NCBI GenBank assembly: GCA_030593185.1
Contig: JAUVHQ010000094.1
Span: forward strand, 1-7,481
Direction of reading: 5' to 3'
Source: Bacteroidota bacterium
GTDB lineage: Bacteria > Bacteroidota > Bacteroidia > Bacteroidales > VadinHA17
Length of the DNA: 7,481 nucleotides
The translations under genes and the position numbers were made by a program. The notes under the pieces are model-generated. The model worked only from the letters and a program-made list of their open reading frames with translations. It was not told the origin of the DNA and searched no databases. This document shows, in pieces, positions 1 to 5,955 of this stretch (the first letter of the stretch is position 1; each line of letters begins with the position of its first letter).

Positions 1-834
1 AATAATGCAAACATCGAACCGGTTTTCTTTTCTTATCCGGCTCACTTAGAATTGGATAGCCTGGTTAAAGAATATGCTGATTCAAATGTTCCTGAATATG
101 ATTTTGTTGCTGATGATGGTATCAGTCACCATTTCTGGGTGGTAAAAGATGATGAGGTGACTAAACGAATTGTCTTACTTTTTAAAGAAATCCCTTATAC
201 TTACGTGGCTGATGGCCACCATCGTACAGCCGCTGCAGCCAGGGTGGGTGTGGAGAAGAGAAAAAATAATCCAAACTTTATTGGTGATGAAGAATATAAC
301 TTTTTTCTGGCTGTCCATTTTCCTCATAACCAGCTTACAATAATTGATTACAACAGAGTAGTCAGGGATATGAATGGACTTACACCGGGGGAATTCCTTA
401 AGAAACTTGAAAAGAGATTTAGTATTGAAGAAAAAGGAACAGATATCTATAAACCAGATAAACTGCATAACTTTTCATTGTACCTGGAAGGGAAATGGTA
501 CTCACTTACTGCGAATGAGGATTTCTACGATGATAACGACCCGGTAGGAGCATTGGATGTAACAATACTTACAAAACAGGTATTAGATCCGGTTCTTGAT
601 ATCAAAGATCTGAGAAGATCAGAACGGATTGATTTTGTTGGTGGAATCCGTGGGTTAGAAGAGCTGAAAAAACGGGTTGATTCCGGGGAAATGAAAATTG
701 CTTTTGCTTTGTTTCCTGTTTCTATGAAACAATTAATCAGAATTGCGGATACTGGTAATATTATGCCACCGAAAACTACATGGTTCGAACCAAAACTCAG
801 AAGTGGATTGATAATTCATAGCCTTGATGATTAA
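1..834 (+). CDS. DUF1015 family protein, C-terminal part (5' end outside window)
   Basis: The frame is open from base 1 to the TAA at 832-834, giving 277 visible residues. An internal TTG at 52 would be an artificial start, because coding sequence continues upstream of it (…EPVFFSYPAHLE). The diagnostic feature is the motif ADGHHRTAAA at visible residues 70-79, the hallmark of the DUF1015 family (COG4198 type). From memory the family is roughly 400 residues long, so about the first third is missing. No signal peptide or membrane segment is seen in the visible part, so it is probably cytoplasmic. The function is not established. In many Bacteroidota and Firmicutes genomes this family lies next to serA/serC (serine biosynthesis), but that neighbour would be upstream of the window and cannot be confirmed here. 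No clear stem-loop terminator follows the stop codon. The family assignment is secure; any biochemical role is not. Confidence 0.9.
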   Translation, partial: NNANIEPVFFSYPAHLELDSLVKEYADSNVPEYDFVADDGISHHFWVVKDDEVTKRIVLLFKEIPYTYVADGHHRTAAAARVGVEKRKNNPNFIGDEEYNFFLAVHFPHNQLTIIDYNRVVRDMNGLTPGEFLKKLEKRFSIEEKGTDIYKPDKLHNFSLYLEGKWYSLTANEDFYDDNDPVGALDVTILTKQVLDPVLDIKDLRRSERIDFVGGIRGLEELKKRVDSGEMKIAFALFPVSMKQLIRIADTGNIMPPKTTWFEPKLRSGLIIHSLDD

Positions 835-909
835 AAGGTATAAGAATAATGTTTTGCAAATTAATAAAGCAATATTTGAATGATATTTTATACTAATTTT
901 AGTACTCCC

Positions 910-927
910 AAAGGCTGAGGCTAAGGA
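910..927 (+). repeat. Left arm of an 18-bp perfect inverted repeat
   Basis: The sequence AAAGGCTGAGGCTAAGGA is the exact reverse complement of 1282-1299. The match stops at both ends after 18 bp. The arms enclose about 355 bp of non-coding DNA. No target-site duplication is visible outside the arms, so a mobile origin is not supported. The arm contains two GGCTRA hexamers in tandem. Confidence 0.75.
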
Positions 928-1010
928 AGATAAAAGGTATTAGGATTTTAAGAAATTATTATTTGAAATGACATATAAAAATTTTATTAAAACATAATAA
1001 TGAACCGAAG

Positions 1011-1068
1011 TTGCCAGTTTCTGGTTTCTGGTTACTGGTGTTTCTGGTTTCCGATTTCTGGTTTTCGG
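1011..1068 (+). repeat. Degenerate heptanucleotide array, TTTCTGG type
   Basis: The segment divides cleanly into 7-bp units: TTGCCAG, TTTCTGG, TTTCTGG, TTACTGG, then a 2-bp slip (TG), then TTTCTGG, TTTCCGA, TTTCTGG, TTTTCGG. Four of the eight units are identical and the others are one to four changes away. The TTACTGG unit links it to the TTACTGG/CCAGTAA repeats at 1141-1171, 6828-6842 and 7312-7326. Imperfect pairing with 1141-1171 is possible because the two arrays are in opposite orientation. Confidence 0.8.
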
Positions 1069-1140
1069 TCTGTTTGGAAAATTATTAATCTTTGAATTAA
1101 ACATACAATGATTTTATAAACAAATGAAACACAGTATATT

Positions 1141-1171
1141 AACCAGCAAATAGTAACGAGCAACCAGTAAC
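1141..1171 (+). repeat. Degenerate heptanucleotide array, AACCAGY type
   Basis: Units of 7 bp run AACCAGC, AAATAGT, AACGAGC, AACCAGT, followed by AAC. This is the reverse-complement orientation of the TTACTGG-type repeats. It lies about 70 bp downstream of the opposite-strand array at 1011-1068, so the two could form a loose, imperfect stem. Confidence 0.7.
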
Positions 1172-1259
1172 ATGAGCTAATTAATATAATTTTAAAAAAA
1201 ATAAGTCTAAATGAAGGACAAAAGATTAATATGTGCAGTTAGTAGACTCAGCACGCTGT

Positions 1260-1275
1260 CGCTGAAGCTTTAGCG
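1260..1275 (+). repeat. 16-bp near-palindrome
   Basis: CGCTGAAGCTTTAGCG is self-complementary except for one pair that becomes a G-T wobble, so the RNA could form an eight-pair foldback with no true loop. It lies just inside the right arm of the 18-bp inverted repeat. It is not followed by a T-run, so it is not a classical intrinsic terminator. Confidence 0.5.
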
Positions 1276-1281
1276 TAGGCG

Positions 1282-1299
1282 TCCTTAGCCTCAGCCTTT
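1282..1299 (+). repeat. Right arm of an 18-bp perfect inverted repeat
   Basis: TCCTTAGCCTCAGCCTTT is the exact reverse complement of 910-927. See the left arm for the pairing and the lack of target-site duplication. Confidence 0.75.
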
Positions 1300-1487
1300 T
1301 ATTAAATAAGTTTTATTACGTGCACATAACTTGTTGTAAATCAATAAACAATTTTAAAATTCCGATACGTTTAAATAAAAGAATCAATAAAATCATAAAC
1401 AAATCAGATTTTGTAATTAAAAAAAAAATATTAATTTTACTTTCAGTATAATGAAATAGTTTAAATAACCCTTTAAATCAAATAATT

Positions 1488-2411
1488 ATGGCTAACAACT
1501 TTTATCGATTTAAATTTTCAATGACATTCATGCTAATTATTATTAGCGCTTTAGTCATTGGTTGTAAGTCTGGCGGGAAGGAGGACAAGGAACCGGAGTT
1601 TGATGTAGATATGACAGAAATTGATGAGGCCCTCTTTGATAATATCAATCAGGCAAAGCAGATTTTTTATGCTATGCCTTCACCTCTTGAGACGGCTATG
1701 TTAGTTAAGTCTGCCGGCGCTGCATATAATGAAGACCTTCTTAACTCCATTGATAATGCGGGTAATTATACTACAAATCGCAGTATGGCTCTTAATCTTG
1801 GAATTTATACCTGTGATTTAAGTTTTGCCAGCCTTTTCGACCAGACTCAAACTTCAATTTCTTATATGTCTGCAGCTAAAAAAATGGCAGACGGACTTGG
1901 GATCCTTGATGCAATTAGTGAGGAAACTCTTGAAAGACTTGAAGAGAATGTGAACAACAGGGAGATGATCATGGATATTGTTTCTGAAACTTTCATGAAC
2001 TCCAGTTCATATTTGCAGGAGAATAACAGACAAGCTATTTCTTCAATTATGCTTGTTGGTGGTTGGGTCGAGGGATTATATCTTGCTACTAAACTTGTTG
2101 ACAAGGATTCTTTCGAAGGGAATAAACTGGTGACGAGGATCGTAGATCAGAAATTATCACTTAATATCGTGATGAAATTACTTGAGGACCAAAAAAGTAA
2201 TCCTGATGTGGCTGCTATTCTTGATGATATGAATGAGTTGAAAGCTATTTATGAAAAAATCAGTGTTACTACTTCGGAAATAAAAACATCATTTGATGAA
2301 GAAACTCAAGTTACAACACTTGAATCTGAAACAAAAAATAATTTCACGCCTGAACTTTTTGCTGAACTTAGTGCAAAAGTTGAGTCACTTCGGGAATCTT
2401 ATATTCTTTAA
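1488..2411 (+). CDS. Conserved Bacteroidota lipoprotein of unknown function
   Basis: This encodes 307 residues. The N-terminus is a type II signal peptide: basic residues (R7, K9), a hydrophobic stretch at about 12-24, then the lipobox LVIGC with the lipidated cysteine at 26. The following tract (KSGGKEDKEPEFD) is charged and acidic, somewhat like the lipoprotein export signals that send Bacteroidota lipoproteins to the cell surface, but surface exposure is not proven. The mature part looks mostly helical and amphipathic, with notable segments YAMPSPLETAML (about 61-72), SMALNLGIYTCDLSFA (about 99-114) and MLVGGWVEGLYLATKLV (about 187-203). I recognise the general sequence as a protein type common in Bacteroidota, but know no function. 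It has no catalytic motif I can name. The next gene begins 15 bp after its TAA, so the two are probably one transcript. The ATG at 1488 is chosen because it gives the complete signal peptide. Confidence 0.85.
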   Translation: MANNFYRFKFSMTFMLIIISALVIGCKSGGKEDKEPEFDVDMTEIDEALFDNINQAKQIFYAMPSPLETAMLVKSAGAAYNEDLLNSIDNAGNYTTNRSMALNLGIYTCDLSFASLFDQTQTSISYMSAAKKMADGLGILDAISEETLERLEENVNNREMIMDIVSETFMNSSSYLQENNRQAISSIMLVGGWVEGLYLATKLVDKDSFEGNKLVTRIVDQKLSLNIVMKLLEDQKSNPDVAAILDDMNELKAIYEKISVTTSEIKTSFDEETQVTTLESETKNNFTPELFAELSAKVESLRESYIL

Positions 2412-2426
2412 AAAATCTTCAATGTT

Positions 2427-2867
2427 ATGAAAAGGAGTTTGTTTGTTTTTATTATTATTGCATTATTATTTGCGTTTCCTCAATCAGGTAAGTCACAGTG
2501 TAAAGGTTTTGCGAAAAAAATATGTAAAACTGAACTTAGCCCGTTTATACATGATGGGAATTATCATGCTGCTATACTGACCGAAGGGGAAGAAGCAGAA
2601 CTTTATAAAACTTTTTATTCTGATCAGGAATACAGGATAGCAATTTGTGGATCTGTTGGCCTGCCAAATATTGAATTCAAAATTGTGGATGCGCATAGAA
2701 ATGAATTGTACAATAACCGGAATGACGACTATATTAGTGTTTGGGACTTTAAACTTGATTCAAGTCAGCAACTTAAATTAGTAGTTAAGGTATTGAAATC
2801 AGGGGATGAAACCGAAGAACCGGAAAGTGGTTGCGTAGCAATTATGTTTGGTTTTAAGGTTAAGTAA
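2427..2867 (+). CDS. Small exported protein of unknown function
   Basis: This encodes 146 residues. The start MKRSLFVFIIIALLFAFPQSGKSQ is a type I signal peptide, with cleavage probable after S23 or Q24, so the mature protein is about 122 residues in the periplasm or outside the cell. The mature part has alternating hydrophobic and polar segments (EAELYKTFYS, EYRIAICGSVG, IEFKIVDAHRNELY, VWDFKLDSSQQLKLVVKVL, GCVAIMFGFKVK) typical of a small all-beta domain, perhaps a beta-sandwich. Cysteines at 25, 33, 74 and 136 could form two disulfides. It follows the lipoprotein gene by 15 bp and ends just before a strong terminator, so the pair is likely a two-gene operon and may act together in the envelope. 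No enzyme motif is seen, and no function is assigned. Confidence 0.85.
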   Translation: MKRSLFVFIIIALLFAFPQSGKSQCKGFAKKICKTELSPFIHDGNYHAAILTEGEEAELYKTFYSDQEYRIAICGSVGLPNIEFKIVDAHRNELYNNRNDDYISVWDFKLDSSQQLKLVVKVLKSGDETEEPESGCVAIMFGFKVK

Positions 2868-2886
2868 CTATTCGAAATTATAAAAG

Positions 2887-2919
2887 AAAACCACCTTCTG
2901 AAAAAAAGGTGGTTTTTTT
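2887..2919 (+). terminator. Intrinsic terminator, probably bidirectional
   Basis: An 11-bp perfect stem (AAAACCACCTT at 2887-2897 and AAGGTGGTTTT at 2906-2916) encloses an 8-nt loop and is followed by a run of seven T ending at 2919. It lies 20 bp after the exported-protein gene. The upstream side is A-rich, so on the minus strand the stem is followed by a T-rich tract and could also end uvrA transcription, which stops 29 bp away. Confidence 0.92.
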
Positions 2920-2947
2920 ATATAAACCAACATAAGAATTCATTAAT

Positions 2948-4372
2948 CTATGTTCTAAGTTTTGGTCGTAAATATTTTCCGGTGTAAGATTTGTCGCATT
3001 TAATAAGCTCCTCAGGAGTTCCTTCAAAAATCAGGTTACCCCCCTGTTCACCACCGCCGGGTCCCAGATCAATAACCCAGTCTGCACATTTTATTACCTC
3101 AAGATTGTGTTCAATTATTAAAATTGAATGCCCTCTTTCTATAAGGGCATTGAATGAATCAAGTAACTTCCTTATATCATGGAAATGCAAACCGGTAGTA
3201 GGTTCGTCAAAAATAAATACAGAAGGACTGATACTTCTCTCTTTGCCTAAATATGAGGCAAGCTTAACCCGTTGACTTTCACCTCCGCTTAGAGTGCTTG
3301 AAGCCTGACCTAATTTTATATAACCTAACCCAACATCTGATAAAGGTCTTAATTTTTCAACTATTCTCTTTTCCAGGGAATCTTCTCCCGAGCTAAAGAA
3401 ATCAATAGCTTCGTTTACAGTTTGTTCTAAGATATTGTGGATATTCTTACCCCTGTATCTTACATCAAGTATTTCTTTCTTAAACCTTTTTCCTCCACAG
3501 CTTTCACAAACCAGTTCAACATCAGCCATAAATTGCATTTCAACCTTGATGATCCCTTCACCCTGGCACTCATCACATCTTCCGCCATCAACATTGAACG
3601 AGAAATGTGAAGGACTGAAATGATTATATTTTGATAATTGTTGTACCGCATATAGTTTTCTTATCTCATCATATGCTTTCAGATATGTAACAGGATTTGA
3701 GCGGGAGGACCTTCCTATTGGGTTTTGATCTACAAATTCAACAGAACCCAGAGAGGATGTATCTATTGTTAACTGATCAAATTCGCCGGGTTGTTTGCCA
3801 TACTCATTAAGATGTCGTGAAAGAGCGGGATATAAAACTGATCCCACGAGCGAAGATTTTCCGGACCCACTTACTCCGGTGATGACTGTTAAATTGTTTA
3901 AAGGAAATTTAATTGTAAGATTCCTCAGATTATTTTCTCTCGCACCCTTAATTTCTATAGAATTATGCCATTTTCTTCTTATCATGGGAACAGGAATTTG
4001 CATTTCTCCGGTTAAATATCTGGCTGTCAAACTGTTCTTTTTACTGTAAAGTGCTTTGTTGGTTCCATGGAATACAACTTCACCACCTAATCTTCCTGCT
4101 TTTGGTCCGATATCAATTATTTCATCAGCTGCCCGGATTATCTCTTCGTCATGCTCAACAACAAGAACAGTGTTTCCGAGTTTTTTCAGGTGTTTGAGAA
4201 CATCGATCAGCCTTGAAGTGTCGCGGGGATGCAAGCCTATTGATGGTTCATCAAGGATATACAACGAACCTACAAGGTTACTTCCCAGTGATGTTGCGAG
4301 ATTTATCCGCTGAGATTCGCCCCCTGAAAGGGTTGAGGATAACCTGTTTAATGTCAGATAACCTAACCCCAC
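2948..4372 (-). CDS. uvrA: UvrA C-terminal fragment, possible restart at a GTG
   Basis: The codons between the internal TAA and this GTG contain no ATG, so a separate product would have to begin at GTG 4372 (474 residues). That GTG is simply valine 474 of the conserved NVGLGYLTLN, and no Shine-Dalgarno sequence at a proper distance is seen. An independent protein is therefore unlikely. The fragment holds the signature and Walker B of ATPase domain I, with the H-loop histidine in VVEHDEE, and the whole of domain II: Walker A at fragment residues 166-173, zinc cysteines 266, 269, 289 and 292, signature 361-366, Walker B 386-391 and IIEHN at 419-423. The gene ends in TAG, unlike most neighbours, which use TAA. 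Confidence 0.4.
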   Translation of the reverse strand: MGLGYLTLNRLSSTLSGGESQRINLATSLGSNLVGSLYILDEPSIGLHPRDTSRLIDVLKHLKKLGNTVLVVEHDEEIIRAADEIIDIGPKAGRLGGEVVFHGTNKALYSKKNSLTARYLTGEMQIPVPMIRRKWHNSIEIKGARENNLRNLTIKFPLNNLTVITGVSGSGKSSLVGSVLYPALSRHLNEYGKQPGEFDQLTIDTSSLGSVEFVDQNPIGRSSRSNPVTYLKAYDEIRKLYAVQQLSKYNHFSPSHFSFNVDGGRCDECQGEGIIKVEMQFMADVELVCESCGGKRFKKEILDVRYRGKNIHNILEQTVNEAIDFFSSGEDSLEKRIVEKLRPLSDVGLGYIKLGQASSTLSGGESQRVKLASYLGKERSISPSVFIFDEPTTGLHFHDIRKLLDSFNALIERGHSILIIEHNLEVIKCADWVIDLGPGGGEQGGNLIFEGTPEELIKCDKSYTGKYLRPKLRT

Positions 4373-4447
4373 ATTTACAAGGAATTCTAACCGGTTACTA
4401 ATTTCAATTAAAAGTCTTTTGGCAATTTCCTGCTGATGTAAGGAAAT

Positions 4448-5791
4448 TTATATCTCTTTGAAAAAAACATAAAGCTTATCTACAGGCATGTCAACAAGAT
4501 ACTGAATTGATTTCCCTCCCACTTTTACATAGGAAGCTTCCTTTTTCAGGCGTTTCCCTTTGCACTCATGACAAATAGTTTTGCCCCTGTACCTTGAAAG
4601 TAAAACCCTGTATTGAATTTTGTATTTTTTTTCCTCCAGATAATCAAAAAATGTATTTAGCCCTTTAAAGTATCGATTTCCATTCCAGAGTAAATCCTTC
4701 TGATCAGGACTCAATTCAAAATATGGTTTGTGTATTGGGAAATTGAATTTGTCAGCATTTAGAATAAGTCGTTCTTTCCACTTTCTTAGTTTGTCCCCCT
4801 TCCAGCAAACAATAGCATCCTCATAAACCGATAATGCTTTATTTGGGATGACAAGGTTTTCGTCAATACCGATGATCCTTCCATACCCCCCGCATACCGG
4901 ACATGCTCCAACAGGATTGTTGAAATTAAACATATGAACAGTGGGTTCTTCAAATTCAACTCCATCAATTTCAAACTTATTGGAAAAAACTTCATCAATA
5001 ACTTTGTCTCCACTAAATACTTCAATTTCACAGTATCCCTTTCCAATCTGGAATGCTGTCTGAATCGAATCATCAATCTGCACTGCAGTATCAGTATCGT
5101 TGGTTACTATTATCCGGTCAATAACAATTTTTGCGTGCTCTAATTCCCCCGGTTCTGTTAATTTATTTATTAATTCATCTATCTTTTTTATCTGGTTGCC
5201 TGTTTTTATTCTTGTAAGTCCAAGCTTTTTTAAGTACTCTAAATATTCCGGTATTCCGAATTTCTTATCTATGTAAAGTGGAGCCAGAATGAAAGCTTTG
5301 GTTTTTTCAGGAAATGAAAAAAGAAAATCTGCAACATCTTTAACCTGGTGTCGCTTTACAATTTTGTTTGAACCGGGTGAGTGGGTTTTTCCAATCCTGG
5401 CGTACAATAATTTGAGGTAATCATAAATCTCTGTTGTAGTTCCTACAGTTGACCTGGGATTATGAGAGTTTATCTTCTGTTGTATTGCAACTGCCGGGGG
5501 GATCCCTTTAATGTAATCAACCTCGGGTTTACTCATTCTTCCAAGAAACTGCCTGGCATATGAGGATAAACTCTCAACGTACCTGCGCTGTCCTTCAGCA
5601 TAAAGAGTGTCAAAAGCCAGTGATGATTTTCCTGAACCGGATAAGCCTGTGATAACGATAAACTTGTCTCTCGAGATAGAAAGATCAATATTTTTCAAAT
5701 TATGTACTCGTGCTCCTTTTATCTCAATTACTTCTGTTTTCTTTCCCGTCTGCCGGCTGTCAGATGTCTCTTTACTGGCATTAAATCTCAT
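4448..5791 (-). CDS. uvrA: UvrA N-terminal fragment, up to the internal stop
   Basis: If the TAA is real and not read through, the product is 447 residues. It contains the start of nucleotide-binding domain I (Walker A 49-56), the Q-loop-like and UvrB-binding segments with PEVDYIKGIPPAVAIQQK at 89-106 and NPRSTVGTTTEIYDYL at 111-126, the insertion domain, CPVC at 297-300 and CHEC at 407-410. It lacks the signature and Walker B of the same ATPase domain, so it should not hydrolyse ATP alone. E. coli UvrA has a full C-X2-C…C-X2-C module before the GACPxC motif. Here the first cysteine pair is replaced by NKFEIDG at about 271-277, which I believe is normal in Bacteroidota. The ATG at 5791 is the only good start; there are about 20 residues before the conserved IEIKGARVHNLKN. 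Confidence 0.6.
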   Translation of the reverse strand: MRFNASKETSDSRQTGKKTEVIEIKGARVHNLKNIDLSISRDKFIVITGLSGSGKSSLAFDTLYAEGQRRYVESLSSYARQFLGRMSKPEVDYIKGIPPAVAIQQKINSHNPRSTVGTTTEIYDYLKLLYARIGKTHSPGSNKIVKRHQVKDVADFLFSFPEKTKAFILAPLYIDKKFGIPEYLEYLKKLGLTRIKTGNQIKKIDELINKLTEPGELEHAKIVIDRIIVTNDTDTAVQIDDSIQTAFQIGKGYCEIEVFSGDKVIDEVFSNKFEIDGVEFEEPTVHMFNFNNPVGACPVCGGYGRIIGIDENLVIPNKALSVYEDAIVCWKGDKLRKWKERLILNADKFNFPIHKPYFELSPDQKDLLWNGNRYFKGLNTFFDYLEEKKYKIQYRVLLSRYRGKTICHECKGKRLKKEASYVKVGGKSIQYLVDMPVDKLYVFFKEI

Positions 5792-5827
5792 GTTGCTGCA
5801 AATATTTTAACATTATTTAGTAAATTT

Positions 5828-5835
5828 CAAAAGTA
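5828..5835 (-). promoter_or_regulatory. Candidate -7 promoter element for uvrA
   Basis: The minus strand reads TACTTTTG, an exact match to the Bacteroidota primary sigma factor -7 consensus TAnnTTTG. It lies 36 bp upstream of the uvrA ATG, a sensible leader length. The expected TTTG about 19 bp further upstream is not present at the exact spacing; a GTTT is nearby. The surrounding AT-richness raises the chance of an accidental match. Confidence 0.5.
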
Positions 5836-5910
5836 ATATTTTTTGATTAAACATTTTTTTTACTTTAATTGCATAATATTAAGATTAAACTAAATACAGG
5901 AGGACTGCCT

Positions 5911-5924
5911 TAGAAACATTTCTA
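5911..5924. promoter_or_regulatory. 14-bp palindrome in the divergent uvrA/sigma region, candidate operator
   Basis: TAGAAA-CA-TTTCTA has perfect 6-bp arms and a 2-bp centre. It lies 31 bp before the sigma factor ATG and about 120 bp upstream of the uvrA ATG. The size and symmetry suit a dimeric regulator site. No match to a known Bacteroidota regulator motif is claimed, and symmetry in AT-rich DNA can be accidental. Confidence 0.35.
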
Positions 5925-5942
5925 CTCCCATTGAATTTAAAT

Positions 5943-5949
5943 AGGAGGT
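5943..5949 (+). promoter_or_regulatory. Strong Shine-Dalgarno site of the sigma factor gene
   Basis: AGGAGGT lies 6 nt before the ATG at 5956 and fixes that start. Such a full match to the anti-Shine-Dalgarno is notable because Bacteroidota genes generally lack one; the other starts in this window have only A/T-rich leaders. A second AGGAGG at 5898-5903 has no start codon at a usable distance. Confidence 0.75.
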
Positions 5950-5955
5950 AAGATA

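Larger units (their letters stand above)
835..1487. other. Gene-free, repeat-bearing intergenic region
   Basis: No convincing ORF, tRNA or known RNA motif is visible in this 653-bp AT-rich gap between the DUF1015 gene and the lipoprotein gene. It holds two arrays of degenerate 7-bp repeats in opposite orientation, an 18-bp inverted repeat whose arms lie about 355 bp apart, and a short near-palindrome, each listed separately. The last 150 bp before the lipoprotein start are very AT-rich and should contain its promoter, but I could not find an exact TAnnTTTG (-7) element there. Confidence 0.7.
2948..5791 (-). pseudogene. uvrA: uvrA, excinuclease ABC subunit A, interrupted by one in-frame TAA
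   Basis: UvrA is the dimeric damage-recognition ATPase of nucleotide excision repair; it scans DNA, loads UvrB and leaves. The whole stretch is one reading frame of 947 codons plus a final TAG, the normal length of UvrA, broken only by TAA at codon 448 (4450-4448). The codons just after the stop read ISLHQQEIAKRLL…FLVNVGLGYLTLN, a normal UvrA linker, so there is no frameshift and no missing sequence. In full-frame numbering, nucleotide-binding domain I has Walker A GLSGSGKS 49-56, signature LSGGES 488-493 and Walker B LYILDEP 510-516. Domain II has Walker A GVSGSGKS 639-646, signature 834-839 and Walker B FIFDEP 859-864, with a zinc module C739-C742-C762-C765. All of these are intact. The clean state of both halves suggests a very recent mutation, a sequence error, or readthrough, not an old pseudogene. 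The stop position probably held lysine (AAA to TAA), judged from recalled relatives. Confidence 0.9.

Noticed and set aside
175..468. A 97-residue minus-strand ORF inside the DUF1015 gene
   Set aside because: It lies wholly within a conserved coding region carrying the ADGHHR motif on the other strand.
910..1299. Insertion sequence or MITE call for the inverted-repeat segment
   Set aside because: No transposase remnant and no target-site duplication flank the arms, so it is kept only as an inverted repeat.
1447..1452. TATAAT as a promoter -10 for the lipoprotein gene
   Set aside because: This is the E. coli-type motif, whereas the Bacteroidota primary sigma factor uses TAnnTTTG, and such a hexamer is common by chance in this AT-rich leader.
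1862..2696. Minus-strand ORFs at 1862-2104 and 2493-2696 inside the lipoprotein and exported-protein genes
   Set aside because: They are antisense shadows of genes with clear signal peptides, and carry no recognisable domains.
4372..4450. A frameshift as the cause of the broken uvrA
   Set aside because: Both halves are in the same frame, and the sequence between them translates as normal UvrA linker, so only a substitution to TAA is needed.
2948..5791. Genetic code change with TAA as a sense codon
   Set aside because: TAA ends the DUF1015, lipoprotein, exported-protein, sigma factor and rsmE genes in this window at sensible positions.
2991..5810. Many ORFs of 60-97 codons overlapping uvrA in other frames and on the plus strand
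   Set aside because: They are shadows of the conserved uvrA coding sequence and show no protein-like motifs of their own.
5837..5845. TATTTTTTG as a -7 element for the sigma factor gene
   Set aside because: It has one T too many for TAnnTTTG and no properly spaced TTTG upstream.
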